A DNA stretch of 64,000 bases from Thermoleophilaceae bacterium (lineage in GTDB: Bacteria; Actinomycetota; Thermoleophilia; Solirubrobacterales; Thermoleophilaceae), in assembly GCA_036378175.1 (NCBI GenBank), contig DASUWY010000041.1, forward strand, positions 1-64,000, read 5' to 3'. The first letter of the stretch is position 1. Each line of letters starts with the position of its first letter. This document shows, piece after piece, positions 9,101 to 17,241 of the stretch. A program made the translations under genes and the position numbers. The notes under the pieces were generated by a model, which was not told where the DNA came from, did no database searches, and was given only the letters and a program-made list of their open reading frames with translations.

Positions 9101-10071
9101 CGCGCGAGGCGGTGCGGGCCGAACGAATGCGCGAGCGCTCGATGGTGCCGAAGGCGCAGCCGCAGTCGTACTACGGCCAGCCCGTGCTGAAGGAGCCGGT
9201 GTGGACCCCCGAGATCCCCTTCTACTTCTATACCGGCGGCCTCGCGGGCACGTCCGCTACGCTCGCGCTCCTCGCGGAGCTGCGCGGCAACAAGGCGCTG
9301 GCGCGGCGTGCATGGCTCGTGGCGCTCGCCGGCGTGAGCGCGAGCCCCGCGCTGCTGATCTCGGACCTGGGCAAGCCCTCGCGCTTTCTCAACATGCTGC
9401 GGATGTTCAAGGTCACCTCGCCGATGAGCGTGGGGTCGTGGATCTTGAGCGGGAGCGGCACGTTCACCGCGCTCGCCGTTGCCAGCGAGTTCACGGGCCT
9501 GGTCCCCGCGCTCGGCCGCACCGCGAAGGTTGCCTCCGCCATCCTCGGGCTGCCGCTGTCCACCTACACCGCGGGGCTCGTGGCGAACACCTCAGTGCCC
9601 GTGTGGCACGACGCTCGCTTTACGCTGCCGCTCGTGTTCGCCGGCAGCTCCGCGGCGAGCGCGGGCGCCGCGGCCACCGCCTTCACGCCGCTCCGGGACG
9701 CGGGCCCGGCGCGCAGGCTCGCTGTGGGAGGCGCCGTTGCGTCCGTGGGTGCCGCGTTTGCGATGGAGAAGAAGCTCGGCGAGATCGGCGAGCCGTACAG
9801 CAAGGGCGTGTCCGGCAAGATCACGCGCCTCGCCGGCGGGCTGAGCGTGGCCGGGGCGGCGCTGATGGCCACGCGCGGCGGGCGTTCCCGCGGAGTCGCG
9901 ATCGCGGCAAGTGCGGTGCTCACGGCGGGTGTGCTCGCGGAGCGCTGGGCCGTGTTCCGCGCCGGCTTCCAATCCGCGTCAGACCCGAAGTTCACGGTGG
10001 GGCCGCAGCGCGCCCGGATCGATCGCGGGGAGACCCGCGGCGCCTCCAGGCGGGCACAAGCTGGCGCCTGA
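9097..10071 (+). CDS. NrfD/PsrC-type membrane subunit of formate dehydrogenase
   Basis: Polytopic membrane protein of 324 residues, family NrfD (polysulfide reductase PsrC type). The family normally exchanges electrons with the quinone pool without haem. Recognised from GGLAGTSATLALLAELRGN in the first TM, the loop LISDLGKPSRFLNMLRMFK, and MSVGSWIL. About eight hydrophobic stretches are seen. GTG 9097 overlaps the fdhB TGA (GTGA), so it belongs to the same operon. Together the three genes encode a membrane-bound formate:quinone oxidoreductase with FdhA and FdhB likely on the cytoplasmic side. No cytochrome b-type FdhC is present. Confidence 0.88.
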   Translation: MTREAVRAERMRERSMVPKAQPQSYYGQPVLKEPVWTPEIPFYFYTGGLAGTSATLALLAELRGNKALARRAWLVALAGVSASPALLISDLGKPSRFLNMLRMFKVTSPMSVGSWILSGSGTFTALAVASEFTGLVPALGRTAKVASAILGLPLSTYTAGLVANTSVPVWHDARFTLPLVFAGSSAASAGAAATAFTPLRDAGPARRLAVGGAVASVGAAFAMEKKLGEIGEPYSKGVSGKITRLAGGLSVAGAALMATRGGRSRGVAIAASAVLTAGVLAERWAVFRAGFQSASDPKFTVGPQRARIDRGETRGASRRAQAGA

Positions 10072-10154
10072 GCACACGCGCGAGCTCGTTTTCCCCCAAC
10101 AAACTGGCTGTATTTCGCGTTCCAGCGGGTAGAACAGCTTCAGGAGGGCAGGGA

Positions 10155-10592
10155 TTGGCGCAGGGGGCGGGGGCGAAACGCAGCGAGATCGCGAGCGCTG
10201 ACGCGGTCGAACTCGTGCGGCGTGCTTACCGCGCGTTCGCCGCAGATGACGCCACACGGCTGCGCAGCCTCTGCCACGACTCCCTCGAGCTGCGGCCGGT
10301 GGACGCGCTCGGGCTGGTGGGGGAGACGCTCGAGGGCTTCGACGCAGCGTGCAACTGGGTCCTGCTCCGGCGCGAGCTCGGCTACGAGGTGTCGATCTGG
10401 GTCCGCACCCTGGAGGAGGCGGCGCCGGACACCGTGCTCGGCGTGGGCGTGGTGTCCGAGCATGGCCGGACGGGCCACGGCTACGCGGCCACCGTGGCCT
10501 GGATATGGCACCTGAGGGACGGGCTGATCGATTACGTGCGCGGCTACTCGAGCGAGGCGGCCGCCCGCCGCGCGCTCAACGGCCGGACGTAG
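10155..10592 (+). CDS. SnoaL/NTF2-like domain protein
   Basis: Predicted 145-residue cone-shaped alpha+beta protein of the SnoaL-like (NTF2) superfamily. The pattern is an N-terminal helix AVELVRRAYRAFAADDATRLRSLC, then a core with HDSLELRPVDALGLVG, ending WIWHLRDGLIDYVRGYSS. These folds include small-molecule isomerases and binding proteins; no specific substrate can be read. TTG 10155 is chosen because AGGAGGG (10142-10148) sits six bases before it. The 3' end overlaps the convergent nucleotidyltransferase gene by 17 bases. It is 83 bases after the formate dehydrogenase operon and may have its own promoter. Confidence 0.75.
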   Translation: MAQGAGAKRSEIASADAVELVRRAYRAFAADDATRLRSLCHDSLELRPVDALGLVGETLEGFDAACNWVLLRRELGYEVSIWVRTLEEAAPDTVLGVGVVSEHGRTGHGYAATVAWIWHLRDGLIDYVRGYSSEAAARRALNGRT

Positions 10593-11199
10593 CGGCGGGG
10601 GCGCCCAGCACGCGCACGTGAGTCCGCCCGCCCGCCATGGACGGAGGCTCGCACAGTCCCAGCTCCTCGGCGAGCACGAAGAAGGCCTTGGCGTATGGCG
10701 AGGCCGCGGTGCGCTCGCGCAGCGAAGGCCAGTCGATCTGCTCGCGCAGGGCGCGCGCGATCTGGACCAGCGACGTGTAGGAGAGCGAGTGCTCGTCGAG
10801 CGAGAGCAGCTTCGTGGTGAGCATGTCCTCGAGCGCCATCACGGGCATGCGTATGGCGAGCACGTCGATCTCCTCGGCCCGCTCGATCACCTCGTCCGTC
10901 ATCTTCAGGCCCTTGGGGCAGAAGATCACGTCCACCATCACGTCGCCGTCCCACGCCTTGAAGAGCCAGCCCTCCGGCGGGCGTTCGCTGCGCATCCCGG
11001 CCTGCTCGAGGTGCGCGAGGGCGTTCTCCGCATCCTCGGGCTTGACCATGATGTCCAGGTCGTGACGCGGCTCGGGGCCGCCGCGGGCCCAGCTCGCCAG
11101 GCTGCCGCCCACCACGAATGGCACGCCGCCGTCCCGGAGCGCCGCGGTGGCCTTCTTCAGCGCGTTTCCCATGGCCTTGAAAGGCAGGTCCTGGCCCAT
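10576..11199 (-). CDS. Nucleotidyltransferase-fold protein
   Basis: A 207-residue protein of the NTase superfamily (AbiEii / MNT-like group). The signature helix-strand FVVGGSLASW and metal-binding HDLDIMVKPED are present near residues 28-55, followed by MVDVIFCP with a third acidic residue. These motifs fit transfer of a nucleotide to an unknown target. AbiEii-like proteins are toxins with an AbiEi partner, but no antitoxin-like gene is next to it, so a toxin role is not supported. It is convergent with the SnoaL-like gene and 61 bases away from the divergent phosphoesterase. Confidence 0.7.
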   Translation of the reverse strand: MGQDLPFKAMGNALKKATAALRDGGVPFVVGGSLASWARGGPEPRHDLDIMVKPEDAENALAHLEQAGMRSERPPEGWLFKAWDGDVMVDVIFCPKGLKMTDEVIERAEEIDVLAIRMPVMALEDMLTTKLLSLDEHSLSYTSLVQIARALREQIDWPSLRERTAASPYAKAFFVLAEELGLCEPPSMAGGRTHVRVLGAPAATSGR

Positions 11200-11260
11200 G
11201 CCGGGCCTTTACCCCGGGGCAGGCTTTTCGACTCAGGCGTGCTCGGGTAGGGACTGCCCC

Positions 11261-12049
11261 ATGGAGGTCAGAACCAACGGCGCTCCCGCTGAGCAGCCGG
11301 AGCAGGCCACTGTCCGCATCGCCGCGGCGGGGGACATCCACGTGAGCGAGGTGAACGCGGATGCCACAGCGGAGGCGTTCGGCGAGATCGAGGACAAGGT
11401 GGACCTGATCCTGCTGGCCGGAGACCTCACCACGCTCGGCGAGCGCGCCCAGGCGGAGGCGCTGGCCCGCATCTGCGAGGCGATCGAGACGCCGATCTTC
11501 GCCGTTCTCGGAAACCACGACTGGCATTCCGGCTGCCGCGATACGCTCGTGGACGTGGTGGAGGACGCCGGCGTGCGCGTGCTCGATCCCGGGTGCGCCA
11601 CCCGCTGCGTGAACGGCGTGGAGGTCGGAATCGTCGGGGCGAAGGGCTTTGTGGGCGGCTTCCCAGGTTCGCACCTGCCGGACTTCGGCGAGCCGTCGCT
11701 GCGGAATGTGTACGCCGAGACGGGAGACGAGGTGGAGGCCCTTGACGATGGGCTCCGCGCGGTGGCCGCCTGCCCTTTCCGGATCGTGCTGCTCCACTAC
11801 GCGCCCACCATCGACACGCTGCGCGGCGAGCCGGAGGCGATCTGGGCCTTCCTCGGGTCCGACCGCCTGGCGGCCCCGATCATCGAGCACCAGCCGGACC
11901 TCGTGCTCCACGGACACGCGCATGCCGGCTCGTTCGAGGGTGAGCTCGGGGGCGTACCGGTGTTCAACGTGTCGGTGCCCGTGATCGGGCGCGACTTCTG
12001 GGTGTTCGAACTGAGTGGCGCCGCTCGTCACCCCGCCGAGATCCACTGA
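11261..12049 (+). CDS. Calcineurin-like metallophosphoesterase
   Basis: Predicted binuclear-metal phosphoesterase of 262 residues. All family motifs are seen in order: GDIHVS, LAGDLTTLG, LGNHDWH, a later histidine (LLHYAP) and GHAHAG. Substrate could be a cyclic nucleotide, phosphoprotein or other phosphodiester. ATG 11261 begins the protein; GTG 11285-type alternatives are not needed. It stands alone, 36 bases before a small membrane-protein gene that may be co-transcribed. Confidence 0.85.
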   Translation: MEVRTNGAPAEQPEQATVRIAAAGDIHVSEVNADATAEAFGEIEDKVDLILLAGDLTTLGERAQAEALARICEAIETPIFAVLGNHDWHSGCRDTLVDVVEDAGVRVLDPGCATRCVNGVEVGIVGAKGFVGGFPGSHLPDFGEPSLRNVYAETGDEVEALDDGLRAVAACPFRIVLLHYAPTIDTLRGEPEAIWAFLGSDRLAAPIIEHQPDLVLHGHAHAGSFEGELGGVPVFNVSVPVIGRDFWVFELSGAARHPAEIH

Positions 12050-12085
12050 CGTTTCACCTCCGCGTCCAGCGGGCAGCCGGACCGT

Positions 12086-12304
12086 ATGACCTCCGGTACA
12101 CGCCTGCTCATCGGCTTCACTCTGGCGGCGGCCGTGGTGGTCGGGGCGATCATCTCGCTCGCCACCGGCAGCTGGTGGTTCCTGATCCTGGCGATCGCGG
12201 TGCACGGGATCGCCACGTTCGCCGTGATGGCATCGATCGGCAACCGCCTCCGCCAGCAGGACAAGCCAGACCCAGTGACAGAAGCACGGCGGCTAGAGAC
12301 TTAG
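12086..12304 (+). CDS. Small two-TM membrane protein
   Basis: A 72-residue protein with two hydrophobic segments, LLIGFTLAAAVVVGAIISLA and WWFLILAIAVHGIATFAVM. They are separated by a short turn and followed by a charged tail (RLRQQDKPDPVTEARRLET). Function is unknown. The stop codon TAG (12302-12304) touches the target-site duplication of the MITE-like element; the codon would already exist without the insertion. Expected topology is both ends in the cytoplasm. Confidence 0.65.
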   Translation: MTSGTRLLIGFTLAAAVVVGAIISLATGSWWFLILAIAVHGIATFAVMASIGNRLRQQDKPDPVTEARRLET

Positions 12305-12311
12305 CTCGCCC

Positions 12312-12541
12312 GTCGGTGTCGCTTATCCGGTGATTACCTGCGGGGATGGATAGCGCGGTGTGTATACGACAGCAATAAAGGCGTGTGAGGCGGCGGTTTT
12401 TCGATGCGTGGGGCATTCCCCATGACATGCATGGGAAAAGCCCCACGCGTGGCGGCACACCCGTCGGTGCAGCGCTCATTGCTGCCGTAAGCGCTCCGGC
12501 CAAACATCATCGAAATAGTCACCCCGATAAGCGACACCGAG
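12312..12541. mobile_element. 230-bp MITE-like element with 8-bp target duplication
   Basis: Ends carry a 15-bp perfect inverted repeat TCGGTGTCGCTTATC (12313-12327; complement at 12526-12540), extended with mismatches to about 24 bp. The direct repeat GCTCGCCC flanks it exactly (12304-12311 and 12542-12549). The interior has no gene and is itself palindromic: CAGCAAT (12370) / ATTGCTG (12478) and GCGTGGGGC (12406-12414) / GCCCCACGC (12440-12448). It looks like a non-autonomous element moved by a transposase that makes 8-bp duplications; the family is not identified. Confidence 0.8.
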
Positions 12542-12579
12542 GCTCGCCCTAGGCGATACTCCGCGTACACTGCGGCGCC

Positions 12580-13659
12580 GTGCCGAGCCGACTCATCTTC
12601 TTCACCGGCTTCCCAGGCTTCATCGGACGCCGGCTCGTCCGTGAGCTGCTCGCCAAGGATGCGGGCGCGCGGATCGCCGCGCTCGTGGAGCCGCGCTTCG
12701 CAGCGAGCGCGCACGACGCCGCGGCCCAGATAGCGCCGGACCGCATCGAGATCATCGAAGGCGACATCGTCGACCGTCGGCTCGGACTGGCGGACGATCT
12801 TTATGAGCGTCTCGTCGCCGAGACGACGACCGCCTACCACCTGGCCGCGATCTACAACCTGTCCGTGCCGCTCGAGGTGGCGCAGCGGGTGAACGTGGAA
12901 GGCACCGGCAACGTGCTCGAGCTGTGCGTGCGCTGCCAGCAGCTCACCCGTCTCAACTACGTGAGCACGGCCTACGTGGCGGGCGACCGGCGCGGCGTGG
13001 TGTACGAGCACGAGCTGGCGCTCGGCCAGGGCTTCAAGAACCACTACGAGTCCACGAAGTTCCAGGCGGAGCTGTGGGTGCGCGACGAGATGGACAAGGT
13101 GCCGACAACGATCTATCGCCCGGCGATCGTGGTGGGCGACTCGAAGACGGGGGAGACGCAGAAGTTCGACGGGCCGTACTACTTCCTGCGGACCATCGCC
13201 CGTTCCGTGAAGCAGCACATGCCGATCCCGCAGTTCGGCCGCGCGTCGGCGCCGTTCAACTGCGTGCCGCTCGACTTCATCGTCGACGCGATGGTGGCCG
13301 CCGGCGACGATCCAGAGGCGGTGGGCGAGACGCTCCACCTCGTCGATCCCGAGCCGGTCACCGCCGCGGAGGTGGGCGCGATCTTCGCCCGCGAGTACGC
13401 CCACCGGGACCCGGCGTTCCGCCTGCCGCCGCGCGTGGTGGAGAACGCCCTTCGCATCAAGCCGGTGCGCGACCTATACGGCGGCGCCCCCCACGAGGCG
13501 ATCCGCTACCTCAACCACCCGGTGCGCTTCGACACGCGGCGGGCGGGCGACATCCTCGCCCGGCACGGGCTGCGCTGCCCGCGCCTCGAGGAGTACGCCG
13601 GGCCGATCGTGGAGTTCTTCAAAGCGCATGAGGACGATCCCGCGCTGATGCCAGCGTGA
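12580..13659 (+). CDS. SDR oxidoreductase, extended/acyl-reductase-like
   Basis: NAD(P)-dependent extended short-chain dehydrogenase of 359 residues. The Rossmann motif TGFPGFIG (residues 9-16), the catalytic YESTK, and AAIYNLS after the third strand are visible. The domain resembles the NAD_binding_4 / male-sterility group of fatty acyl-CoA or thioester reductases as well as sugar epimerases. Substrate is uncertain. GTG 12580 is the first start after the MITE-like element, which lies only 38 bp upstream, so the insertion may have changed its promoter. The end overlaps the convergent transporter gene by 41 bases. Confidence 0.8.
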   Translation: MPSRLIFFTGFPGFIGRRLVRELLAKDAGARIAALVEPRFAASAHDAAAQIAPDRIEIIEGDIVDRRLGLADDLYERLVAETTTAYHLAAIYNLSVPLEVAQRVNVEGTGNVLELCVRCQQLTRLNYVSTAYVAGDRRGVVYEHELALGQGFKNHYESTKFQAELWVRDEMDKVPTTIYRPAIVVGDSKTGETQKFDGPYYFLRTIARSVKQHMPIPQFGRASAPFNCVPLDFIVDAMVAAGDDPEAVGETLHLVDPEPVTAAEVGAIFAREYAHRDPAFRLPPRVVENALRIKPVRDLYGGAPHEAIRYLNHPVRFDTRRAGDILARHGLRCPRLEEYAGPIVEFFKAHEDDPALMPA

Positions 13660-14545
13660 GGAAGCCCGCAGCAGTCGCCACCCACGCCGCCGCCGCGAGC
13701 GGCACGAACACCGCGAAGACGACATGCTGCGGCCTGCCCCCAGCCGTGAGCCATAGGGCGTGGCTGGCCACGGCGAGCATGCCGAGCGGGAACACGCTGC
13801 TCCAGCGACCGGACGTGTAGAGCGGCGGGCGCCGCAGGCGCCATCCCTCCACGGCCACGAGCGCCGGCAGCCAGCAGAGCGCCACCACCCACACGACCAC
13901 GGTCAGCGTGTCCGCGACGTCGTGTGGGCCCCAGCGAAGGGCCGTGATGCAGGCGAGCACGCGACTCCCGGCGAGGGTGGCGATCGCAAGCGCGCCCATG
14001 GCCACCCAGTGCTCGCCCTGGAAGTCATTGAACTCGAGGCTGCGCCGCCGCGCGATGAGAGCGATCACCATCGCGTAAAGCACCAAGCCGAGGAGCCAGC
14101 AGGCCGCGCAGATCGCGAGCAGCACATCCGAGTGGAGCCGGCGCGCGATCGGCGCCCCCGACACGGCAAGCGAGCTCGTGGCCACCGGCGCCAGCAGCCA
14201 TGAAGGGCGAACCACATCGGCCTGGAGCGGCGCGCGAACCACCACGGCGGCGATCGCCACCCAAGCCGCAACCCCAACGCACCACAGCACCACCGACACC
14301 GTATGCCACGTGCTCAGCGAAGCCAGCACCTCGGTGGCCGCTACGAACGCGAACAGCTGAACCGCATCGCCCCGCGAGGTTGGCACCCACCGCTCCCGGA
14401 CATGCAGGGCGACGAGAACGACATAGGCCACGGCGGCAAGCGCAGCGAGCACCCACGCCACGGCCCAAGAGCCGGCGTCCCGGACCGCGAGCCCGACGAT
14501 CCCGGTGGCCATCACAGCCGCGAAGAACGAAGGCCGATACACCAA
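13619..14545 (-). CDS. TDT (TehA/SLAC1-type) membrane transporter
   Basis: A 308-residue integral membrane protein with about ten hydrophobic segments. It begins YRPSFFAAVMATGIVGLAV, close to the PxxFxxxMGTGI signature of the tellurite-resistance/dicarboxylate transporter family. Members carry dicarboxylates, sulfite or anions as channels or exporters. No neighbour indicates the substrate. It is convergent and overlapping with the SDR gene, and downstream of the GNAT gene on the same strand with a heptamer repeat between them. Confidence 0.75.
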   Translation of the reverse strand: MVYRPSFFAAVMATGIVGLAVRDAGSWAVAWVLAALAAVAYVVLVALHVRERWVPTSRGDAVQLFAFVAATEVLASLSTWHTVSVVLWCVGVAAWVAIAAVVVRAPLQADVVRPSWLLAPVATSSLAVSGAPIARRLHSDVLLAICAACWLLGLVLYAMVIALIARRRSLEFNDFQGEHWVAMGALAIATLAGSRVLACITALRWGPHDVADTLTVVVWVVALCWLPALVAVEGWRLRRPPLYTSGRWSSVFPLGMLAVASHALWLTAGGRPQHVVFAVFVPLAAAAWVATAAGFLTLASARDRPHAL

Positions 14546-14556
14546 CTCTTATTACC

Positions 14557-14584
14557 CGCGCTACGCCCTACGCCCTACGCCCTA
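14557..14584 (-). repeat. Heptamer tandem repeat TAGGGCG starting at a stop codon
   Basis: Read on the minus strand, the array begins with the TAG stop of the GNAT gene (14584-14582). It continues as TAGGGCG three times (14584-14564) followed by a diverged TAGCGCG (14563-14557). Same period and near-identical unit as the array at 4901. Confidence 0.85.
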
Positions 14585-15103
14585 CGCCTCGGCCGTCTTC
14601 TGAAACAGGATGTGGTCGGACCACTCGCCCGCGATCTGCAGGTACCGCGGCGCGATGCCGATCCGCGTGAAGCCGTTCTTCTCGATCACACGCTGCGAGG
14701 CATGGTTGTCGAGCAACGTTCCCGCCTCGATGCGGTGGAGACCAAGCTCGCCGAACGCCCGCTCGCACACGAGGCGTAGCGCCTCGGTGGCGTAGCCCTG
14801 CCCGTTGTGCTCCTGCGCGACCCAGTAGCCGACGTTGCAGCTCTGGAACGCGCCGCGCACGACGTTCGACAGATTGATCGCGCCGGCGAGAGTCCCCCCG
14901 GCCAGGATCACGAACGGATACGCCGTGCCGGACGAGCGGCGGTCGCTGAGCTGGGCGATGTGCCGCCGCTGGCCCTCGAACGTGTAGAAGGCCTCCGGTC
15001 GCAGCGGCTCGAGCGGCGCGAGGAACTCGCGGTTCTCTCTGTAGAGCTGCGCGAGTGTGCGGGCGTCTGTGACCGCGAGCGGGCGGATGTCCACCGTTGC
15101 CAT
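14582..15103 (-). CDS. GNAT N-acetyltransferase, RimJ/RimL type
   Basis: A 173-residue acetyl-CoA-dependent acetyltransferase. The pattern IRPLAVTDARTL at the start, then VGYWVAQEHNGQGYATEALRLV (acetyl-CoA binding loop) and HRIEAGTLLDNHASQRVIEKNGF is typical of RimJ/RimL enzymes. These modify ribosomal protein N-termini or small amines. The target is not predictable. It lies seven bases after the diiron protein gene in the same direction and probably shares its transcript. Confidence 0.88.
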   Translation of the reverse strand: MATVDIRPLAVTDARTLAQLYRENREFLAPLEPLRPEAFYTFEGQRRHIAQLSDRRSSGTAYPFVILAGGTLAGAINLSNVVRGAFQSCNVGYWVAQEHNGQGYATEALRLVCERAFGELGLHRIEAGTLLDNHASQRVIEKNGFTRIGIAPRYLQIAGEWSDHILFQKTAEA

Positions 15104-15110
15104 GGGCGAA

Positions 15111-16376
15111 TCAGCGGCCGAACAGCTTCTGCATCCGCCACAGGGCGATCGGGTTGCCCCGCGGGCGCAGCTTGCCCCTCAGCATCAGGAGGCGCGGATC
15201 GGCACGGCCGCCCATCACGTCGACCCAGTCCTCGTAACGGCAGCGAAGTGTGAGATCTGAGTGGGGAGCCTGGCCGCGCGAAACGCGCGAGTCGCCATTC
15301 TCCACTTGCAGGTACCAAGGCTCGGCGTCGCTGAAGTCCCACTGGATCGTGGTGGGGCGCCCGTGCGAATGGCGGGGATCGACGGACGTGCGCACCGAGT
15401 CGAACAGCAGCTCGAGCACCTCCGGCTCGCGCGACGGCGCGCCGTTCTTCTCGCCGAGCACGCCCGCCTGCAGGAGCACGATCGCGCGGCGCACGCGCTC
15501 CTCCACCGGCAGGTCGAAGCGGATCGGCATGCCGGGCATCTGCTCGAGCGGCATGCCCGCGGTGCGCATCTTCGTCTCCATCGACATCATGCCCTCGGCG
15601 AAGATCTCCTCGATCGTGAAGCCGAACACCTCGCTGTACCGGCGATCCCAGTTCGGCGGCACGAACACGGCGGCGGTGTACGGGAACAGCTCGCGCAGCA
15701 GCTCCGCCACGGCGTCGCGGCATTCCGGGTCCTCCTCAACGAGGTCGGCCAGGAGCTTCACGCCGAAGCCGATGTGGCGCTGCTCGTCGAGCGCCACGTT
15801 CGCCATCCCGGAACGGAACCCGGGCAGGATGTCCCGCTCCTCGAGGTAGCTCTCGATGAAGTGCTGTCCCGGCTGGGCGAGCGAGGCCTCGATCACGATG
15901 TGGTACAGCGCGATGCCCTGCGCGAGCTTCGTGCGCGAGCGGTCGCGGCGCAGCTCGTCGGCCATCTGGTCGAGCCGCGCGAACACCTTCCTGAACCCCC
16001 AGGTGAGCTGCGGACGCGTGGCCTCGAGCGAGCCCGCGTAGCTGTCGGCGTTCTCCACGACCTCCCGCATGAAGCGCCCGAAGAACACGGCGTGGCGTGC
16101 CTCGTCCACCTGCTGGGTGGCGAGGAAGTACTTGTGCTCCTCGCGCGGCGCGGCATCGATGTAGGGCGACAGGTTGTCCGCCACCGAGTCCTCGCCGTGG
16201 AGGAACATCGCGTAGTTCCAGAGCGCCGCCTGGCGTTCGATGTCGCTGAAGTCCTCGTGCCACTGGCGGCGGTCCTCGGCGAAGTCGATGTCGGTCGCGC
16301 TCCAGTTGCCCTTCTCCCAACGCCGGTAGAGGTCGTCGTAGGAGACGCGCTGGAGCATCTGAAGGGGTTGCGCCAT
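15111..16376 (-). CDS. Diiron R2-like oxidase fused to SCP2-like domain
   Basis: A 421-residue protein. Residues 1-290 form a ferritin-like four-helix domain with two metal-ligand pairs: GEDSVADN with DEARH, and IEASLAQPG with DEQRH. These fit the E...ExxH ligand set of ribonucleotide reductase R2 and R2-like ligand-binding oxidases. No R1 subunit is adjacent, so a nucleotide-reduction role is unlikely. Residues 320-421 (TTIQWDFSDAEPWYL ... LRCRYEDWVDVMGGR ... LMLRGKLRPRG) look like an SCP2 sterol-carrier domain, which binds lipids or acyl-CoA. A lipid-modifying oxygenase is the best guess. It is divergent from an SDR gene, with 40 bases between starts. Confidence 0.75.
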   Translation of the reverse strand: MAQPLQMLQRVSYDDLYRRWEKGNWSATDIDFAEDRRQWHEDFSDIERQAALWNYAMFLHGEDSVADNLSPYIDAAPREEHKYFLATQQVDEARHAVFFGRFMREVVENADSYAGSLEATRPQLTWGFRKVFARLDQMADELRRDRSRTKLAQGIALYHIVIEASLAQPGQHFIESYLEERDILPGFRSGMANVALDEQRHIGFGVKLLADLVEEDPECRDAVAELLRELFPYTAAVFVPPNWDRRYSEVFGFTIEEIFAEGMMSMETKMRTAGMPLEQMPGMPIRFDLPVEERVRRAIVLLQAGVLGEKNGAPSREPEVLELLFDSVRTSVDPRHSHGRPTTIQWDFSDAEPWYLQVENGDSRVSRGQAPHSDLTLRCRYEDWVDVMGGRADPRLLMLRGKLRPRGNPIALWRMQKLFGR

Positions 16377-16416
16377 CGACGCCGCAGATTACCGGCGTGC
16401 CCTAGATTGCCCACCT

Positions 16417-17202
16417 ATGCCCACAGGCGATCAACATCTCAGCGGCAGGCGCGCTCTCATCACGGGCTCGGCCACCGGCATCGGGCGCGCGACTGCCGAA
16501 CGGTTGGCGGCGGACGGCGCGGCCGTCGTCATCAACTACGTCGGGCCGCCCGACCAGGCGGGCGAGGTGGTGAAGGAGATCTCGGACGCGGGCGGACGCG
16601 CCGTAGCGATCGCGGCCGACGTGTCGAACGAGGAGCAGGTGGTCTCCATGTTCGAGCGCGCGACCGACGAGCTCGGCGGCCCGGTCGACCTGCTCGTGAA
16701 CAACGCGGGCGTGGAGAAGCCCTTCAAGCTCGTGGACATGCCGCTCGACGAGTGGAACAAGGTGATCGCGGTGAACCTCACCGGCGCCTTCCTCTGCACG
16801 CGCGAGGCGGCACGCGGAATGGAGAAGGCCGGCATCACCGGCGCGATCATCAACGTGTCCAGCGTGCACGAGGTGATCCCGTGGCGGGAGTTCAGCCACT
16901 ACTGCGCCTCGAAGGGCGGGATGAAGCTGTTCACGCAGACCGTGGCGCGCGAGCTGGCACCGCAGGGCATCCGCGTGCTCAACATCGCGCCCGGCGCAAT
17001 TCTCACCCCGATCAACCAGGACCTGATCGACGACCCGAAGAAGCGCGCCGACGTGGAGGCCGAGATCCCGCTGGGCCGCACCGGCAAGCCGGAGGAGATA
17101 GCGGCGGCCATCTCCTGGCTCGCGGGCCCGGAGGCGGAGTACGTGGTGGGCTCGACTCTTTTCGTGGACGGCGGGATGACGCTGTACCCGAAGTTCGTCT
17201 GA
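16417..17202 (+). CDS. Classical SDR, glucose-1-dehydrogenase-like
   Basis: A 261-residue NAD(P)-dependent dehydrogenase. It has TGSATGIG (cofactor), NNAGVEKPF, the catalytic serine in INVSSVHE, YCASK, and PGAILTPIN. The ending VVGSTLFVDGGMTLYP is typical of glucose 1-dehydrogenases and related sugar or polyol dehydrogenases. A RpiR-type sugar-phosphate-sensing regulator follows 39 bases downstream, which fits a carbohydrate role. Substrate assignment remains a guess. Confidence 0.85.
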   Translation: MPTGDQHLSGRRALITGSATGIGRATAERLAADGAAVVINYVGPPDQAGEVVKEISDAGGRAVAIAADVSNEEQVVSMFERATDELGGPVDLLVNNAGVEKPFKLVDMPLDEWNKVIAVNLTGAFLCTREAARGMEKAGITGAIINVSSVHEVIPWREFSHYCASKGGMKLFTQTVARELAPQGIRVLNIAPGAILTPINQDLIDDPKKRADVEAEIPLGRTGKPEEIAAAISWLAGPEAEYVVGSTLFVDGGMTLYPKFV

Positions 17203-17241
17203 GCGGAAGGAACTTTCGCCCAGCGGTGGAATCACTCCGCC

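Noticed and set aside
10576-11199. AbiEii toxin of a toxin-antitoxin or abortive-infection system
   Set aside because: Only the nucleotidyltransferase motif is visible; no AbiEi-like or other antitoxin gene is adjacent.
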